43,127 nt of DNA, taken from NCBI GenBank assembly GCA_902825855.1, contig CADECW010000063.1, positions 1 through 43,127 of the forward strand. The letters run 5' to 3'. Below are positions 1-9,200 of the stretch, piece by piece (the stretch's first letter is position 1; every line of letters starts with the position of its first letter). This stretch comes from an uncultured Rhodospirillales bacterium. Its GTDB lineage: Bacteria > Pseudomonadota > Alphaproteobacteria > Reyranellales > Reyranellaceae. The translations under genes were made by a program, and so were the position numbers. Under the pieces are notes generated by a model. That model was not told the DNA's origin, made no database searches, and saw only the letters and a program-made list of their open reading frames with translations.

Positions 1-2
1 AT

Positions 3-71
3 CCGATCGCTGCCGGCGGCACCGGTGCCGTCGCCAACAGTTTCCTGGTCGGGCTGTCCTTCACTTTCTGA
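3..71 (+). CDS. C-terminal end of an outer-membrane beta-barrel protein (partial)
   Basis: Frame 3 is open from the window edge to a TGA at 69-71 and encodes 22 residues ending NSFLVGLSFTF. Alternating hydrophobic residues with a terminal phenylalanine are the usual C-terminal beta-signal recognised by the BAM complex, so this is probably the last strand of a porin-like or other outer-membrane barrel. Only the tail is present, so the family cannot be named. The call rests on a short motif and on the window starting inside a gene. Confidence 0.5.
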   Translation, partial: PIAAGGTGAVANSFLVGLSFTF

Positions 72-211
72 AGCAAGGCACCTTCTAAGTCGTCGCGCTG
101 GACAAGTCCGCCCGACGGGGCTGCGCCCAATGCCGGCGTTTCCGACGACTGCAGCAATGAGACCGACGTCAGGTCTGAGGCTGGCCTTCCAACCGGCCAA
201 AATGCCAGCCG

Positions 212-505
212 CTAAGCAGCGACTGCACCCCTGCGTCGCGCGGACATCAAGAGCCGATCCAGGCTGGAGGCGTACGCGCTTGTGCCATCGGACCAGACCA
301 TGACGTAACGGGTGCCGATCCTCGCCACATGGGCCACAAACGATTCATCCGGACGAAAGAACGCTGTCCAGGGATCTCCCTCGTCGGTGACGCCACTTTC
401 ACACTGCGTCGCCTGATTGACTACTTTGCCTAGCTGATCGAGCAACCTGCGCTCAGCTGCGGACCATGGCAGGCTCGGAGCAGGAAAAGTGAGCAACGTC
501 GTCAT
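212..505 (-). CDS. conserved-type hypothetical protein, 97 aa
   Basis: Small soluble protein with no signal peptide or membrane segment. I chose the ATG at 505 because a GGGGGCGAAC stretch directly upstream can serve as ribosome-binding site; an in-frame TTG four codons earlier lies inside that stretch. The middle (DEGDPWTAFFRPDES, then VAHVARIGTRYVMVWSDG) looks like two beta-strands around a charged turn, followed by an amphipathic segment with SSLDRLL. I do not recognise the family. It stands alone on the minus strand between the barrel-gene tail and a TPR gene. Confidence 0.5.
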   Translation of the reverse strand: MTTLLTFPAPSLPWSAAERRLLDQLGKVVNQATQCESGVTDEGDPWTAFFRPDESFVAHVARIGTRYVMVWSDGTSAYASSLDRLLMSARRRGAVAA

Positions 506-741
506 GTTCGCCCCCAAGATGCTGATCTAAAGAGTGGAACGCGAGCGATGGCTTTCGTATCAGAGCACTGTGTCGTTACCGTATTGAGAACTCGCTCACT
601 TGTATCGTCTGTGTCGTTTCGCACGCTCGGCCACACGGCTTTTCACCCGACATCTGGGCCTAAACAGGGCGGAATGCTGGCTTCCTTGGGCCTCGAGCGG
701 TGACGGAACAATCGGTCTTGTCAGTGATGGTGCACGGCAAT

Positions 742-1374
742 CTAGCGGCCGCAGCCGAAGACACCTGCACAATCAGTTCCCAGCCGGCCAAGGCGCTCGG
801 CTTCCGCCAGGTCGGCCGCTCCGCCAGCTCTATCGCCGTTCGCTTGCTTGGCGTTGCCGCGGTCTCGGAATGCGATGCTGAACGTGGGCCGGAGCCTGAT
901 GGCCTCATCAAAATCCGAGATGGCGCGGCTCCACTTGCTTTTGTTCGACCATGCGACACCGCGATAGTAGAAGACATTGGCAGCCGTAGGGTCGAGACGG
1001 ATGGCTTGATCGAAGTCATCGATGGCCTGGTCAGGTTGACGCCGCGAAAAGAGATACACAAAGCCGCGACTTGCGAAGGCCAATGCGAAATCAGGCATCG
1101 AGCGGATCGCCTGGTTGTAGTCGGCAAGCGCGAGGTCCATGTCGTTCCGGCGCATGCGGTATGCGTCGCCACGGTTGACGTAGGCCTCTGCAAGGATCCT
1201 CGGAGTCGCTTTGCCCGAATTGATTACACCAGTGCAGCCCTCGATCGCCTCGAGGGGCGGCAGACGCGGCCTGGGCTCGATGCCGCAGCGCTCGAGCTGA
1301 CGTTGGTAGTCCTGCGGTTCAGCAACGACTGGAAAGGCGAAAACCATGACCAGGATTGCAAAGGCGTTTCTCAT
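742..1374 (-). CDS. secreted tetratricopeptide-repeat protein, 210 aa
   Basis: The N-terminus MRNAFAILVMVFAFPVVAEP is a Sec signal peptide with probable cleavage after VVA, which is why I start at the ATG at 1374 rather than at an upstream in-frame codon. After a short Cys-containing segment (CGIEPRP, GCTGVI) come about four TPR units, seen in AYVNRGDAYR, ALADYNQAIR, AIDDFDQAIRLDP and AISDFDEAIRLRP. TPR solenoids bind proteins; a periplasmic scaffold role is inferred. Two cysteines in the N-terminal part and two in the tail (DCAGVFGCGR) could form disulfides. No functional partner is adjacent. Confidence 0.8.
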   Translation of the reverse strand: MRNAFAILVMVFAFPVVAEPQDYQRQLERCGIEPRPRLPPLEAIEGCTGVINSGKATPRILAEAYVNRGDAYRMRRNDMDLALADYNQAIRSMPDFALAFASRGFVYLFSRRQPDQAIDDFDQAIRLDPTAANVFYYRGVAWSNKSKWSRAISDFDEAIRLRPTFSIAFRDRGNAKQANGDRAGGAADLAEAERLGRLGTDCAGVFGCGR

Positions 1375-1513
1375 CGCAGTCCGCCGAGAGGTGTGCCGAA
1401 GAGGTTTCGGCTGATCCTTCGACCATCTTGAACCCGAATGGGCTTCCCATAGTCCATCAAACGGCGAAGTCACAGATGCTCGACGGCGAGCCACTGCCCA
1501 TAGACCGAGACCA

Positions 1514-1801
1514 CTACTCCAGCCGCGTAAGCTTGGTCGTGGTCACCTTCGCAACGGCACACTCCGCGAGCTGCGGCACCAGCTTTGCCATGTGGGGTGC
1601 CTTGGAATGCGCTTCTATCGCCTCCTGATTGGTCCACCGCTGCAGAAGGTAATACAGCCCCACCTCCTCGGCCCTGTACCACTGATACCGCAGACAACCC
1701 GGATCGTTTTCCGTGGTCTCGTCTTCCAGCATCCGCAAGAGGCCCTCGGCCTTCCCTTCCATTCCGGGCTTCACTTGCAGGGTGACTATCATATCGATCA
1801 T
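1514..1801 (-). CDS. antibiotic biosynthesis monooxygenase (ABM) domain protein, putative quinol monooxygenase
   Basis: A 95-residue single-domain protein with the dimeric alpha+beta ABM fold: a first strand MIVTLQVKPGM, a helix GKAEGLLRMLEDET, the typical DPGCLRYQWYRA strand, YYLLQRWTNQEAIEAHSKAPHM and a C-terminal strand. Family members (YgiN-like) oxidise quinols or other aromatics without a cofactor, or degrade heme; the substrate here is unknown. The ATG at 1801 follows a GGGGCGGA ribosome-binding site. It is monocistronic. Confidence 0.85.
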   Translation of the reverse strand: MIDMIVTLQVKPGMEGKAEGLLRMLEDETTENDPGCLRYQWYRAEEVGLYYLLQRWTNQEAIEAHSKAPHMAKLVPQLAECAVAKVTTTKLTRLE

Positions 1802-2068
1802 GAAATCCGCCCCAACGTGACGAAGTCAAAATTCGAATTCTGGCCTGGGCGCCACTGAGTGCCAACCAAGGGGAGCACGCATCTCCCCCGCAACCTGCAC
1901 ACTCACGTTTCCCGGCCGCCGCCACAAGTGCATGTTTTGCGGGCTATGTTCAAGCCGTTCCGGCGAAGCGATAGCCTGATCCGCAGCCAGGGCAAAGGGC
2001 TTCTTTTGGCGCCGCCCGGGGTTCTCACTTGTTCGCGGATCGAAGCCGGCACCTTCCGCCCGGCTCGC

Positions 2069-2088
2069 ATTTAGTGTATTCTCTAAAT
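2069..2088. promoter_or_regulatory. inverted repeat overlapping the RHH gene start, possible operator
   Basis: Six-base arms ATTTAG and CTAAAT are separated by eight bases (TGTATTCT), and the right arm runs into the first ATG at 2087. No Shine-Dalgarno sequence precedes that ATG. A palindrome over the start of a ribbon-helix-helix gene suggests autoregulation and perhaps a leaderless transcript. This is inferred from symmetry and position only. Confidence 0.4.
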
Positions 2089-2296
2089 GATGGCGAGGTC
2101 AACAAAGCTTAAATTCAAGAAGCGCGGACGTCCAGCCACGGGCAAGAGCCCCGCAATCGTCGTACGATTCCCGCGCGACCTGGTGACGACGGTCGACCGG
2201 TGGGGAACGGCAGCCGGTACAACTCGTTCCGAGTCCATCCGCCGCCTCGTCAGGCTCGGCCTGACGGTCAAGCCAAAGGGCAAAGCCCGTGGCTGA
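2087..2296 (+). CDS. ribbon-helix-helix (CopG/MetJ-fold) DNA-binding protein, 69 aa
   Basis: A basic N-terminal tail (RSTKLKFKKRGRP) precedes a beta-strand AIVVRFP, helix A (DLVTTVDRWGTAAG) and helix B (TRSESIRRLVRLGL), the order of the RHH fold. RHH dimers insert paired strands into the major groove and usually repress their own operon, often as antitoxins. ATGs at 2087 and 2090 are both possible starts; no ribosome-binding site is visible and an inverted repeat overlaps the start. Its stop overlaps the next gene by 8 bp, so the two are translationally coupled. The partner does not look like a known toxin. Confidence 0.8.
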   Translation: MMARSTKLKFKKRGRPATGKSPAIVVRFPRDLVTTVDRWGTAAGTTRSESIRRLVRLGLTVKPKGKARG

Positions 2297-2600
2297 GCCC
2301 GCCGACTCGGAAACGCCTGCGCCTGCGGGTCTTGCTCAGCGCATCGAGAAACTTCTCCGCGGCCTGGAGCGGGCCAAGCGACAGCCGAATCGCCGCGAGG
2401 CCTACCATCTGCGCGAGGCGCTGGAGATGATCGAGACCGAGCGCTATGCGGAAGCCGAGGCTGCCGTGATCAAGGCCGAACATGCATCGCCCTTGCCGGC
2501 GCACGTTGCAACTTTGGTTGAAACCAACAACCTCGGGACGGCCGAGCAGTTGCGATCCGAACTCGGAAAGATCCTGCAGCAGGACAGACAGCGAGGCTGA
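2289..2600 (+). CDS. hypothetical helical protein coupled to the RHH regulator, 103 aa
   Basis: It starts with GTG at 2289 inside the end of the RHH gene, an overlap that indicates co-translation. The protein is mostly charged helix: AGLAQRIEKLLRGLERAKRQ, then YHLREALEMIETERYAEAEAAVIKAEH, then a third helix TAEQLRSELGKILQQD. The middle resembles a TPR-like or coiled-coil hairpin. I recognise no toxin, nuclease or enzyme motif. With its partner it could form a small regulatory module of unknown type. Confidence 0.6.
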   Translation: MAEPADSETPAPAGLAQRIEKLLRGLERAKRQPNRREAYHLREALEMIETERYAEAEAAVIKAEHASPLPAHVATLVETNNLGTAEQLRSELGKILQQDRQRG

Positions 2601-2665
2601 GCTTGAGTACGTCGTCGCCGAAACAATCAGCCACCCGGTCGAGATCGGGCTGAAGGCGCGTCACG

Positions 2666-3064
2666 ATGAGGATTGCAGCCTATTCCGCTCTGTGTATCGC
2701 GCTGGTGCTGACAATCGTCATCGTCGGCGCAGCACTGGCCCCTTCTCCTGAATTACCGATGCTGCAAAAGCCGATGTGGAGGCTTGCGCAGCATCTGCTT
2801 ACGGTCGGCATCGTGGGCGCGATCGGTGGGGCGCTTGCAGCGATCCTCATGAACGTGATTGTCGATGGACGGCTGCCGTCGAAGAGCTACATCCATCCAA
2901 CGGTCTGTACATTCTGGGGCGTTGCCCTGGTTCTGGCCGCCTGGAAGTTCGCAAGTCCGACTTCGTTCTCGACCGGCATCGTTCAAATACTCATTCAAAC
3001 GGCAGCTATCACCGTCGGCCTTTACTTGGGCTCCGGCCTGGCGGCACACCGTCGCCGCAACTGA
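2666..3064 (+). CDS. small integral membrane protein, 132 aa
   Basis: Four hydrophobic segments are visible: YSALCIALVLTIVIVGAALA near the N-terminus, LLTVGIVGAIGGALAAILMNV, a segment around CTFWGVALVLAAWKF, and ILIQTAAITVGLYLGSGLA, with a positively charged tail AHRRRN. A GAAGG sequence about nine bases before the ATG serves as ribosome-binding site. It lies 65 bp behind the RHH pair on the same strand and may belong to that operon. The family is not recognised. From 3065 to 3291 I see no further gene. Confidence 0.65.
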   Translation: MRIAAYSALCIALVLTIVIVGAALAPSPELPMLQKPMWRLAQHLLTVGIVGAIGGALAAILMNVIVDGRLPSKSYIHPTVCTFWGVALVLAAWKFASPTSFSTGIVQILIQTAAITVGLYLGSGLAAHRRRN

Positions 3065-3291
3065 CGACCGACACCTCACCGATCGACGTCGGCTGACCTT
3101 GACGTCGACATGGGCACCGAGGCTGGAGAGGAGCGCGGGCTTCGGGCGGAGTAGCTCCCCCTCACAGCCTTGACCTGAAAGCTGGCCGAAGCTCGCACTT
3201 TCGGCCTCCAACCACGTCATCGCTCCCGGCTCAGCTCAACCAACCTCCAGTCTTCGCGCAGACGGCGTCTCCCATCGGAAAGCGAGACGAC

Positions 3292-6200
3292 CTAGATGAT
3301 AAAGTTCGCCGCCGTTACCTGGTTGACCGTTACCCCCACCAGGTAAAGGTAGTCCAGACCGTCACCCAATGCGAAATAGGAGTTCCCGGCACCATCGTTG
3401 TGTCCGGTGGCCAGGACCTGTGCCGCATTTCCAAACCCGTAGCTCTGTACGTTGACCCTATCTTTCGCCACGTCGAACTCGAAGACGATGTCGTAAGACA
3501 TCGCTCCGGTCGTACGCTTGTCGACGATGATGGTATTTACCCCGTCGACCCCGACATATGAATTCGCATCGGTGAGACCAAGCGTCGACAGCGAGATATA
3601 GTCGATGCCGTCGCCGGCCCGGTAGGTATCCGAGCCGCCACGGCCAAACAAGACGTTGTCGCCGGCGTTGCCGATCATCTGATTCGAGAACATCGAGCCG
3701 ATGATGGTGGTGCTGCCTACAGCGGCCGGGTCGACCTGGAGGACTTCCCCGACGCTGTAGACGTCCCAAAACCAAGAAGAGGTCGACGCGATCGTGTCCA
3801 CATCCGCCGCACCACCGGCATAGGCTGGAAAGGCAATGCCTTCGTCAACCAGATCGAACGTGTCATCAACTCGATACAGGTCGTTCCCTACGCCACCCAG
3901 CAGGACGTCCGCGCCAACACCGCCATCGAGCGTATCGTTGCCATCGAGGCCGATAAGTGTATTCACACCCTCGTTGCCCACCATGACGTTCGCAAGGCTG
4001 TTGCCTTGCCCGGAAATGCCGCCCGCACCGGGAGCCAATGTCAGATTCTCGACATTGAGACCCAGGAAGTACACTGAAGCACTCGAAACCGCCGTATCCG
4101 TGCCCCCGCCGATAGCTTCGACGATGATGTCTCCCTGTTGATCGACGAAGTACGTGTCGTTGCCGGCAAGGCCCGTCATCGTATCGATGCCGCCTCGTCC
4201 ATCCAGAGCGTTAGCGACAGCCGTGCCCACCAGAGTGTCGGCGAAGCCCGAACCGATGACGTTCTCGAAGTTGCTGACGATGTCGCCCTGGGCGTGCCCC
4301 CCGGAAACCAGGTTCGTCGTCAGGTCGACCGACACCGGACCAGTCGAGTTCGCGTAGCTTACCGTATCGATACCAGCACCACCGTTTAGAACGTCGCCGC
4401 CACCGAGACCTTCTATGATGTTGTTTGCCGCGTTGCCGGTGATGACATTGGCTAGATCGTTACCCGTGCCGTTCTGATTGACTGCACCGGTCAGTGTCAG
4501 GTTCTCCACATTGGCAGCGAGTGCGTAGAACGTCGCCACGGAGTTGACGAGATCGGTGCCCTCGTTCAGCAGTTCGACCACGACGTCGCCCGGATCGTCA
4601 ACGAAGTAGGTATCGTCGCCGGTCCCGCCAGTCATGGTGTCGATCCCGGCACCGCCATCCAGAGAGTCGTTGCCGTCAAGGCCATTCAAAATGTCGCCGA
4701 GCAAGAGGCCGCTCAAACTATCGGGCTCGGAGGTGCCCGTGAGAACGTCTGCAGTCGGAACCCCTCCCGGGTCGCCAACCAGCGTGACACCAGCCACGTT
4801 CGTGACTTGAATGGACACTGGCTGGGCAGCCGACGAAAGCGCGCCATCGCTCGCAGTCAGCGTAATGTTATAGACGTTGTTGGCACCGTTATCCAACGGC
4901 GCCTCGAAATTGGGTGAGGCGTTGAAACGGATCTGCCCCGCCCCGTTGACGGTGAAGAGCGCGGCATCGAGCCCACCGAGGACGTAATTGAGCACCGTCC
5001 CGGCATCCGGATCGGTGGCGACGGCACCATAGAGGACGTTCGCTGCAGCTGTGTTCTCGGGCCACAGGATAGGCGTGGCCGGCGGCACCGAAGTGATCGA
5101 CGGTGCTTCATTGACGTTGGTCAAGGTGACGGCAATCGCCTGGTCGGCGGTCCCAAGAGAAGTGTCGGTGGCCCGGATCGTTACGTTGTAGGTGCCGTCC
5201 GCGCCCGCATCGGTGGGCGCCTCGAAGTTCTTCGATGTCAGAAAGGTCAAGACACCGGTCGTGGAATTGATGCTGAATTGCGCCGCATCCGCACCACCGC
5301 CACTGGCCACCGGTACGATCGAGTATGTCACAGCACCAGTGCCGGTCGCATTGGCATCGTAGACGACGGCCGCTGGCGCCTGATTCTCCGCCCACAGCAC
5401 CGGCGAAGGGTTGGCGGTCGTGAACACGACAGATTCGATAACGTTCTGGATCACCACATGAAGGTTCTGAGTATTGACCGGCACGCCATGGCTGGCATCG
5501 GTGACGCGAACCGTGAGGTAGTACTCGGGAGACGCATGTGCAGGGTTTTCGAAGTCGGGATTGTTCAGGAAACGAACGGCACCGTTGGCATCGATGGTGA
5601 AGAAGCCCGCGTCTCCAACGTGCCCGACTGGCGCTCCCGTGTCATCGACGATCGACCAGAACAGCGCGTCGCCTTCCAGATCCGTCGCCGAGAAATCGAA
5701 CACAGGCGTCGCGATCGCGGTATTTTCCACGACGGTAGTTGGATTCGCCGGCAGCGGAGCAGCGAATGTCGGCGCGGCATTGGCGCCTTCGGCGACGTCG
5801 GTCACATTGATATGAAGGAGCTGCGTCGTGAGGTGCGAGCCGGGACCGGCTCCGTCCGCTACACCGACCATGACCTCGTATACATTGTCGTGATTCGAGT
5901 CGAGCGGGTTCTCGAAGTTGGGCGTCGTGTTGAACCTCAGTTCGCCGCCCGTGAACGAGAATTGACCATTGTCCGCGCCGCCCGGCTGGAGAGACCAGAT
6001 CTGCGACCCGACGGTATCGAGATCGGAGGATTCACCACGATAAACGACGGTGGAATTGACCGTATTCTCCTGGACGTTGATAACTCCATTCGTCGTAATG
6101 ACGGGCGCGTTGTCGTTCACGTCCTGGACATTGACTATTACGTTTATGCTCGACGTTCCGTTGCCATCCGTCACGCTGACGACCGCGAAAAATTCCGGCT

Positions 6201-9200
6201 TGACCTCGTAGTTCACGAAACTCAGCCCGCCGCCGCCGATGAAGTGCAGCTCGGAGACGCCGCCTGCAGTCGTCACCACCTGGAACGAGGCGGCATCGTC
6301 GCCCGCCAAGGCAAATGTCCGCACGCCGTTCGGTCCGGAGGGCTCCGATATGTTCAGCTTACCGAGATTGATTCCCTGCGTGCCGACAAACCCCGACAAT
6401 GCCGTGCCATCGACCAGGTCGACCGGGCTGATGAAGCTAGCGTTGACCTGTGTCCCGTTCATCAAGAATGGATTGGCGGGAACGTTCGTCGGACTCACGA
6501 AGTTGATGGCGGGCACATTGAGCCCGGTTGCGATGTTCACGATCTGGTCGGCGAACTCCAGGAACGAGATGCCAGTCAGCGTGTCGACGCCGTCAGGCCC
6601 CAGGCCGATGCCGCCCAGGTTGTCCGATACTGAAATTGCGGTGAAAGTGTAGTTCGCGCGGACGCCGCTATAGGTCGCAGTATCGATTCCGCCGCCACCG
6701 ATCAGCTGATCGTTTCCAGCTCCGCCAATGAGCGTATCGTTGCCGGCGCCACCGTTGATGCTGTCGTTGCCGGCTTCGCCGAGCAGTACGTTGTCGAGAC
6801 CGTCACCGATGATCGTGTCGTCACGCAGCGTGCCGCGAACTTCTTCGATATTGACGAACGTATCGCCCTGCGCGTCGCCCGTCGAACCGACGCCGGTCAT
6901 GTTGATCGTCAGCCCTACTCCAGGGCCGGCCGGCAACGTCGACTCGTAGGAAACAATGTCGTACCCGCCCAAGCCCCCGTCCATCGCATCGGCGCCGGAA
7001 CCGCCGATCAGAAAGTCATTGCCCACGTCACCGGTCAGAATGTCGACGCCGGGACCTCCAAGCAGAACGTCATCGCCCTCGAAGCCGTCCGCCTTGTCGT
7101 TGCCAAGCCCGCCATCCACCTGGTCGTTCCCGCGGCCGCCATCCATGGCATCGTCGCCCGCATCGCCGAGCAGTACGTCATTGCCGTCGTTGCCGTTTAC
7201 CTCGTCGGCGCCGTCGCCCCCGCGCACCGTATCGTTGCCATCGCCGCCAAAAATGATGTCGATTCCGGGACCCGCATTGATGGTGTCGTCGCCGGCATCG
7301 CCACGGATGAAGTCGTCGCCGCCGATATCGGTGATGACGTCGTTACCGTCGCCGCCGTAGAGGTGGTCGTTACCCAGACCGCCTTCGACCGTATCGTTGC
7401 CGGCCTCCGCCCAAACGGTGTCATTGCCGGCGCCGGCATTGATGGCGTTGGCGCCGTGTGTACCGCCAATGACCTCGTGCACGACGGCGGCGGCCTGAGC
7501 CGGCGTCTTCGCGAAATTGGAGTCCAACTGGTTGGGATTCAGCGCGGACAGCTCCAGATAGAGGTCGGCCGTGCCGAACGCATCGCCGTTGACGTGCGTC
7601 AGTCCGGTCCCGCGCTGCTCCAGGTCCGAGAACGTCTGCGCGTCTATCTGATTGAGAAGATTGACCGGGAGTCCACGGCCCAGATAGTAGAGGCGATCGC
7701 CATTCTGCAGCGCCAGCATCTGAGTGGCGAAAATGAAGTCGAAGGTCGATCCCAGCATGCCCGGCGATATCCCGCCCGGCAGGACTTTGGCCTCGGCCAA
7801 TCCGCCCAACCACAGATCGATGTCGTTGTAGCCCAGGTCGCCTCCTGTCATCACCGAGTCGTCGGCGTTGATATGCGTCTGGGCCAGGGATCTGGCGGTC
7901 GCATAGTCGCCGGCAAGGCGGGCTGTCTTGATCGCGGTGTCCTGAGCGTAGGCCGCGACGAAGTTCACGAGAGACCCGGGATTCAGCAGGTTTGCGCCGA
8001 AATCGTCCCAGCTCGTATATGGCTGAAGCGAAGTGAGCTTGGTCTGATTGAAAAGGTCCGTGCGAACCTCATTGAGTGTCGGCACACCGGCATCGCGGCC
8101 GCGCGCGATGTTCAACGCCGCGAGATCGAGCGGCAAGCCAACCAGGAAGTTCCGCAGGGAATCAACGACGAACTCGTCGACCTGATTGCCCACCTGCTCC
8201 GACATGCCTTTGAGAATGTCGGCGGGTCCCGTTGCCGCATAGAGTGTCGGGTTGAGAAACGCCGTCACCAAGGACACGCTGCTCTTTTCGCCGACGGCGT
8301 TAACCATGTCGACGGTGTCGGTCAGCATGGAGTGGCCGAGACGGTATACGGCGTTGGCAAACTCGCTCGTAATGTTCGGATTGAGAGTAACGTTGTACTG
8401 CGCGAAAGCGTCGATGTTCGGGCTGATGTGACGCGCGAACTCCTGGAATACCATGTGCTGGTATTGCATCTCGTTGGCGAATTTGGCGGCCTGAAAGATC
8501 TGTTCGCCGGTCCACTGCGCGGCGAAAGTGGGCACAATCTGATTCTCTTGCTGGATCAGATCCTTGATTTGATCGACCAGGCGGTTGTGCTCGTCATGGA
8601 ACACGGCGTGAATCGCCGTCAGCGCAACATTTTCGTTGGCGCGTGGATCGCCCGCGACCAGATGAACGTCGAGCAACTCGTTGTCGAATTTGGTGGGATC
8701 CACCAGCGGACCCGGGCCATTGATGATCCCATCAGCGTCGGCTCCGGTCTTGCCGGTAGGATCGGCATTGTGGGCAATGTCCGCCAGGAACATCTGGCCC
8801 GTCAGCCCGGTGGGGCTCCTGTCCGCACCGTATGGATTGGTGGCCAGGTTGAATGGCAGGGCAGGATTGGCCAGCACCGGTGTGGGAATGTTGAGGACAT
8901 CGGTGTCGACCAGGATGATGCCCTTGTGCAGAGCATTGGCCTTGATATCGGCCCAGGTCGCCATGCCGCCGCCGGCGTGCGTTACCAGACGCCCCGTCGC
9001 ATTGCCATTGGCATCGTACTCCATGAGATAGAACTGCGTCACAAGCGTGGAGCCGTATGTCTGGCTCTGGTCGACCAGGGGGGCCGTCGTGTTGATGTTT
9101 ACGCCGATCTGACCCGACGACAGCGTCAAGCCAACTGGATAGACGGCAGTGGGAACCGTCTCGATCGTGGCGCGGGTCTCGAACATGACGTTCGGCCCGC

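Noticed and set aside
25..303. 92-codon plus-strand frame at the window start
   Set aside because: Pro/Arg-rich, overlaps the barrel-gene tail and the minus-strand 97-residue gene, and has no ribosome-binding site.
5278..6633. 451-codon plus-strand frame opposite the cadherin-like region
   Set aside because: Same reason: a shadow of a GC-rich repetitive gene, without motif or ribosome-binding site.
6700..7440. Regularly spaced DNA repeats that could suggest a CRISPR array
   Set aside because: The roughly 27-bp period comes from codons of GGxGxD nonapeptides inside the open peroxidase gene; units are imperfect and there are no spacers.
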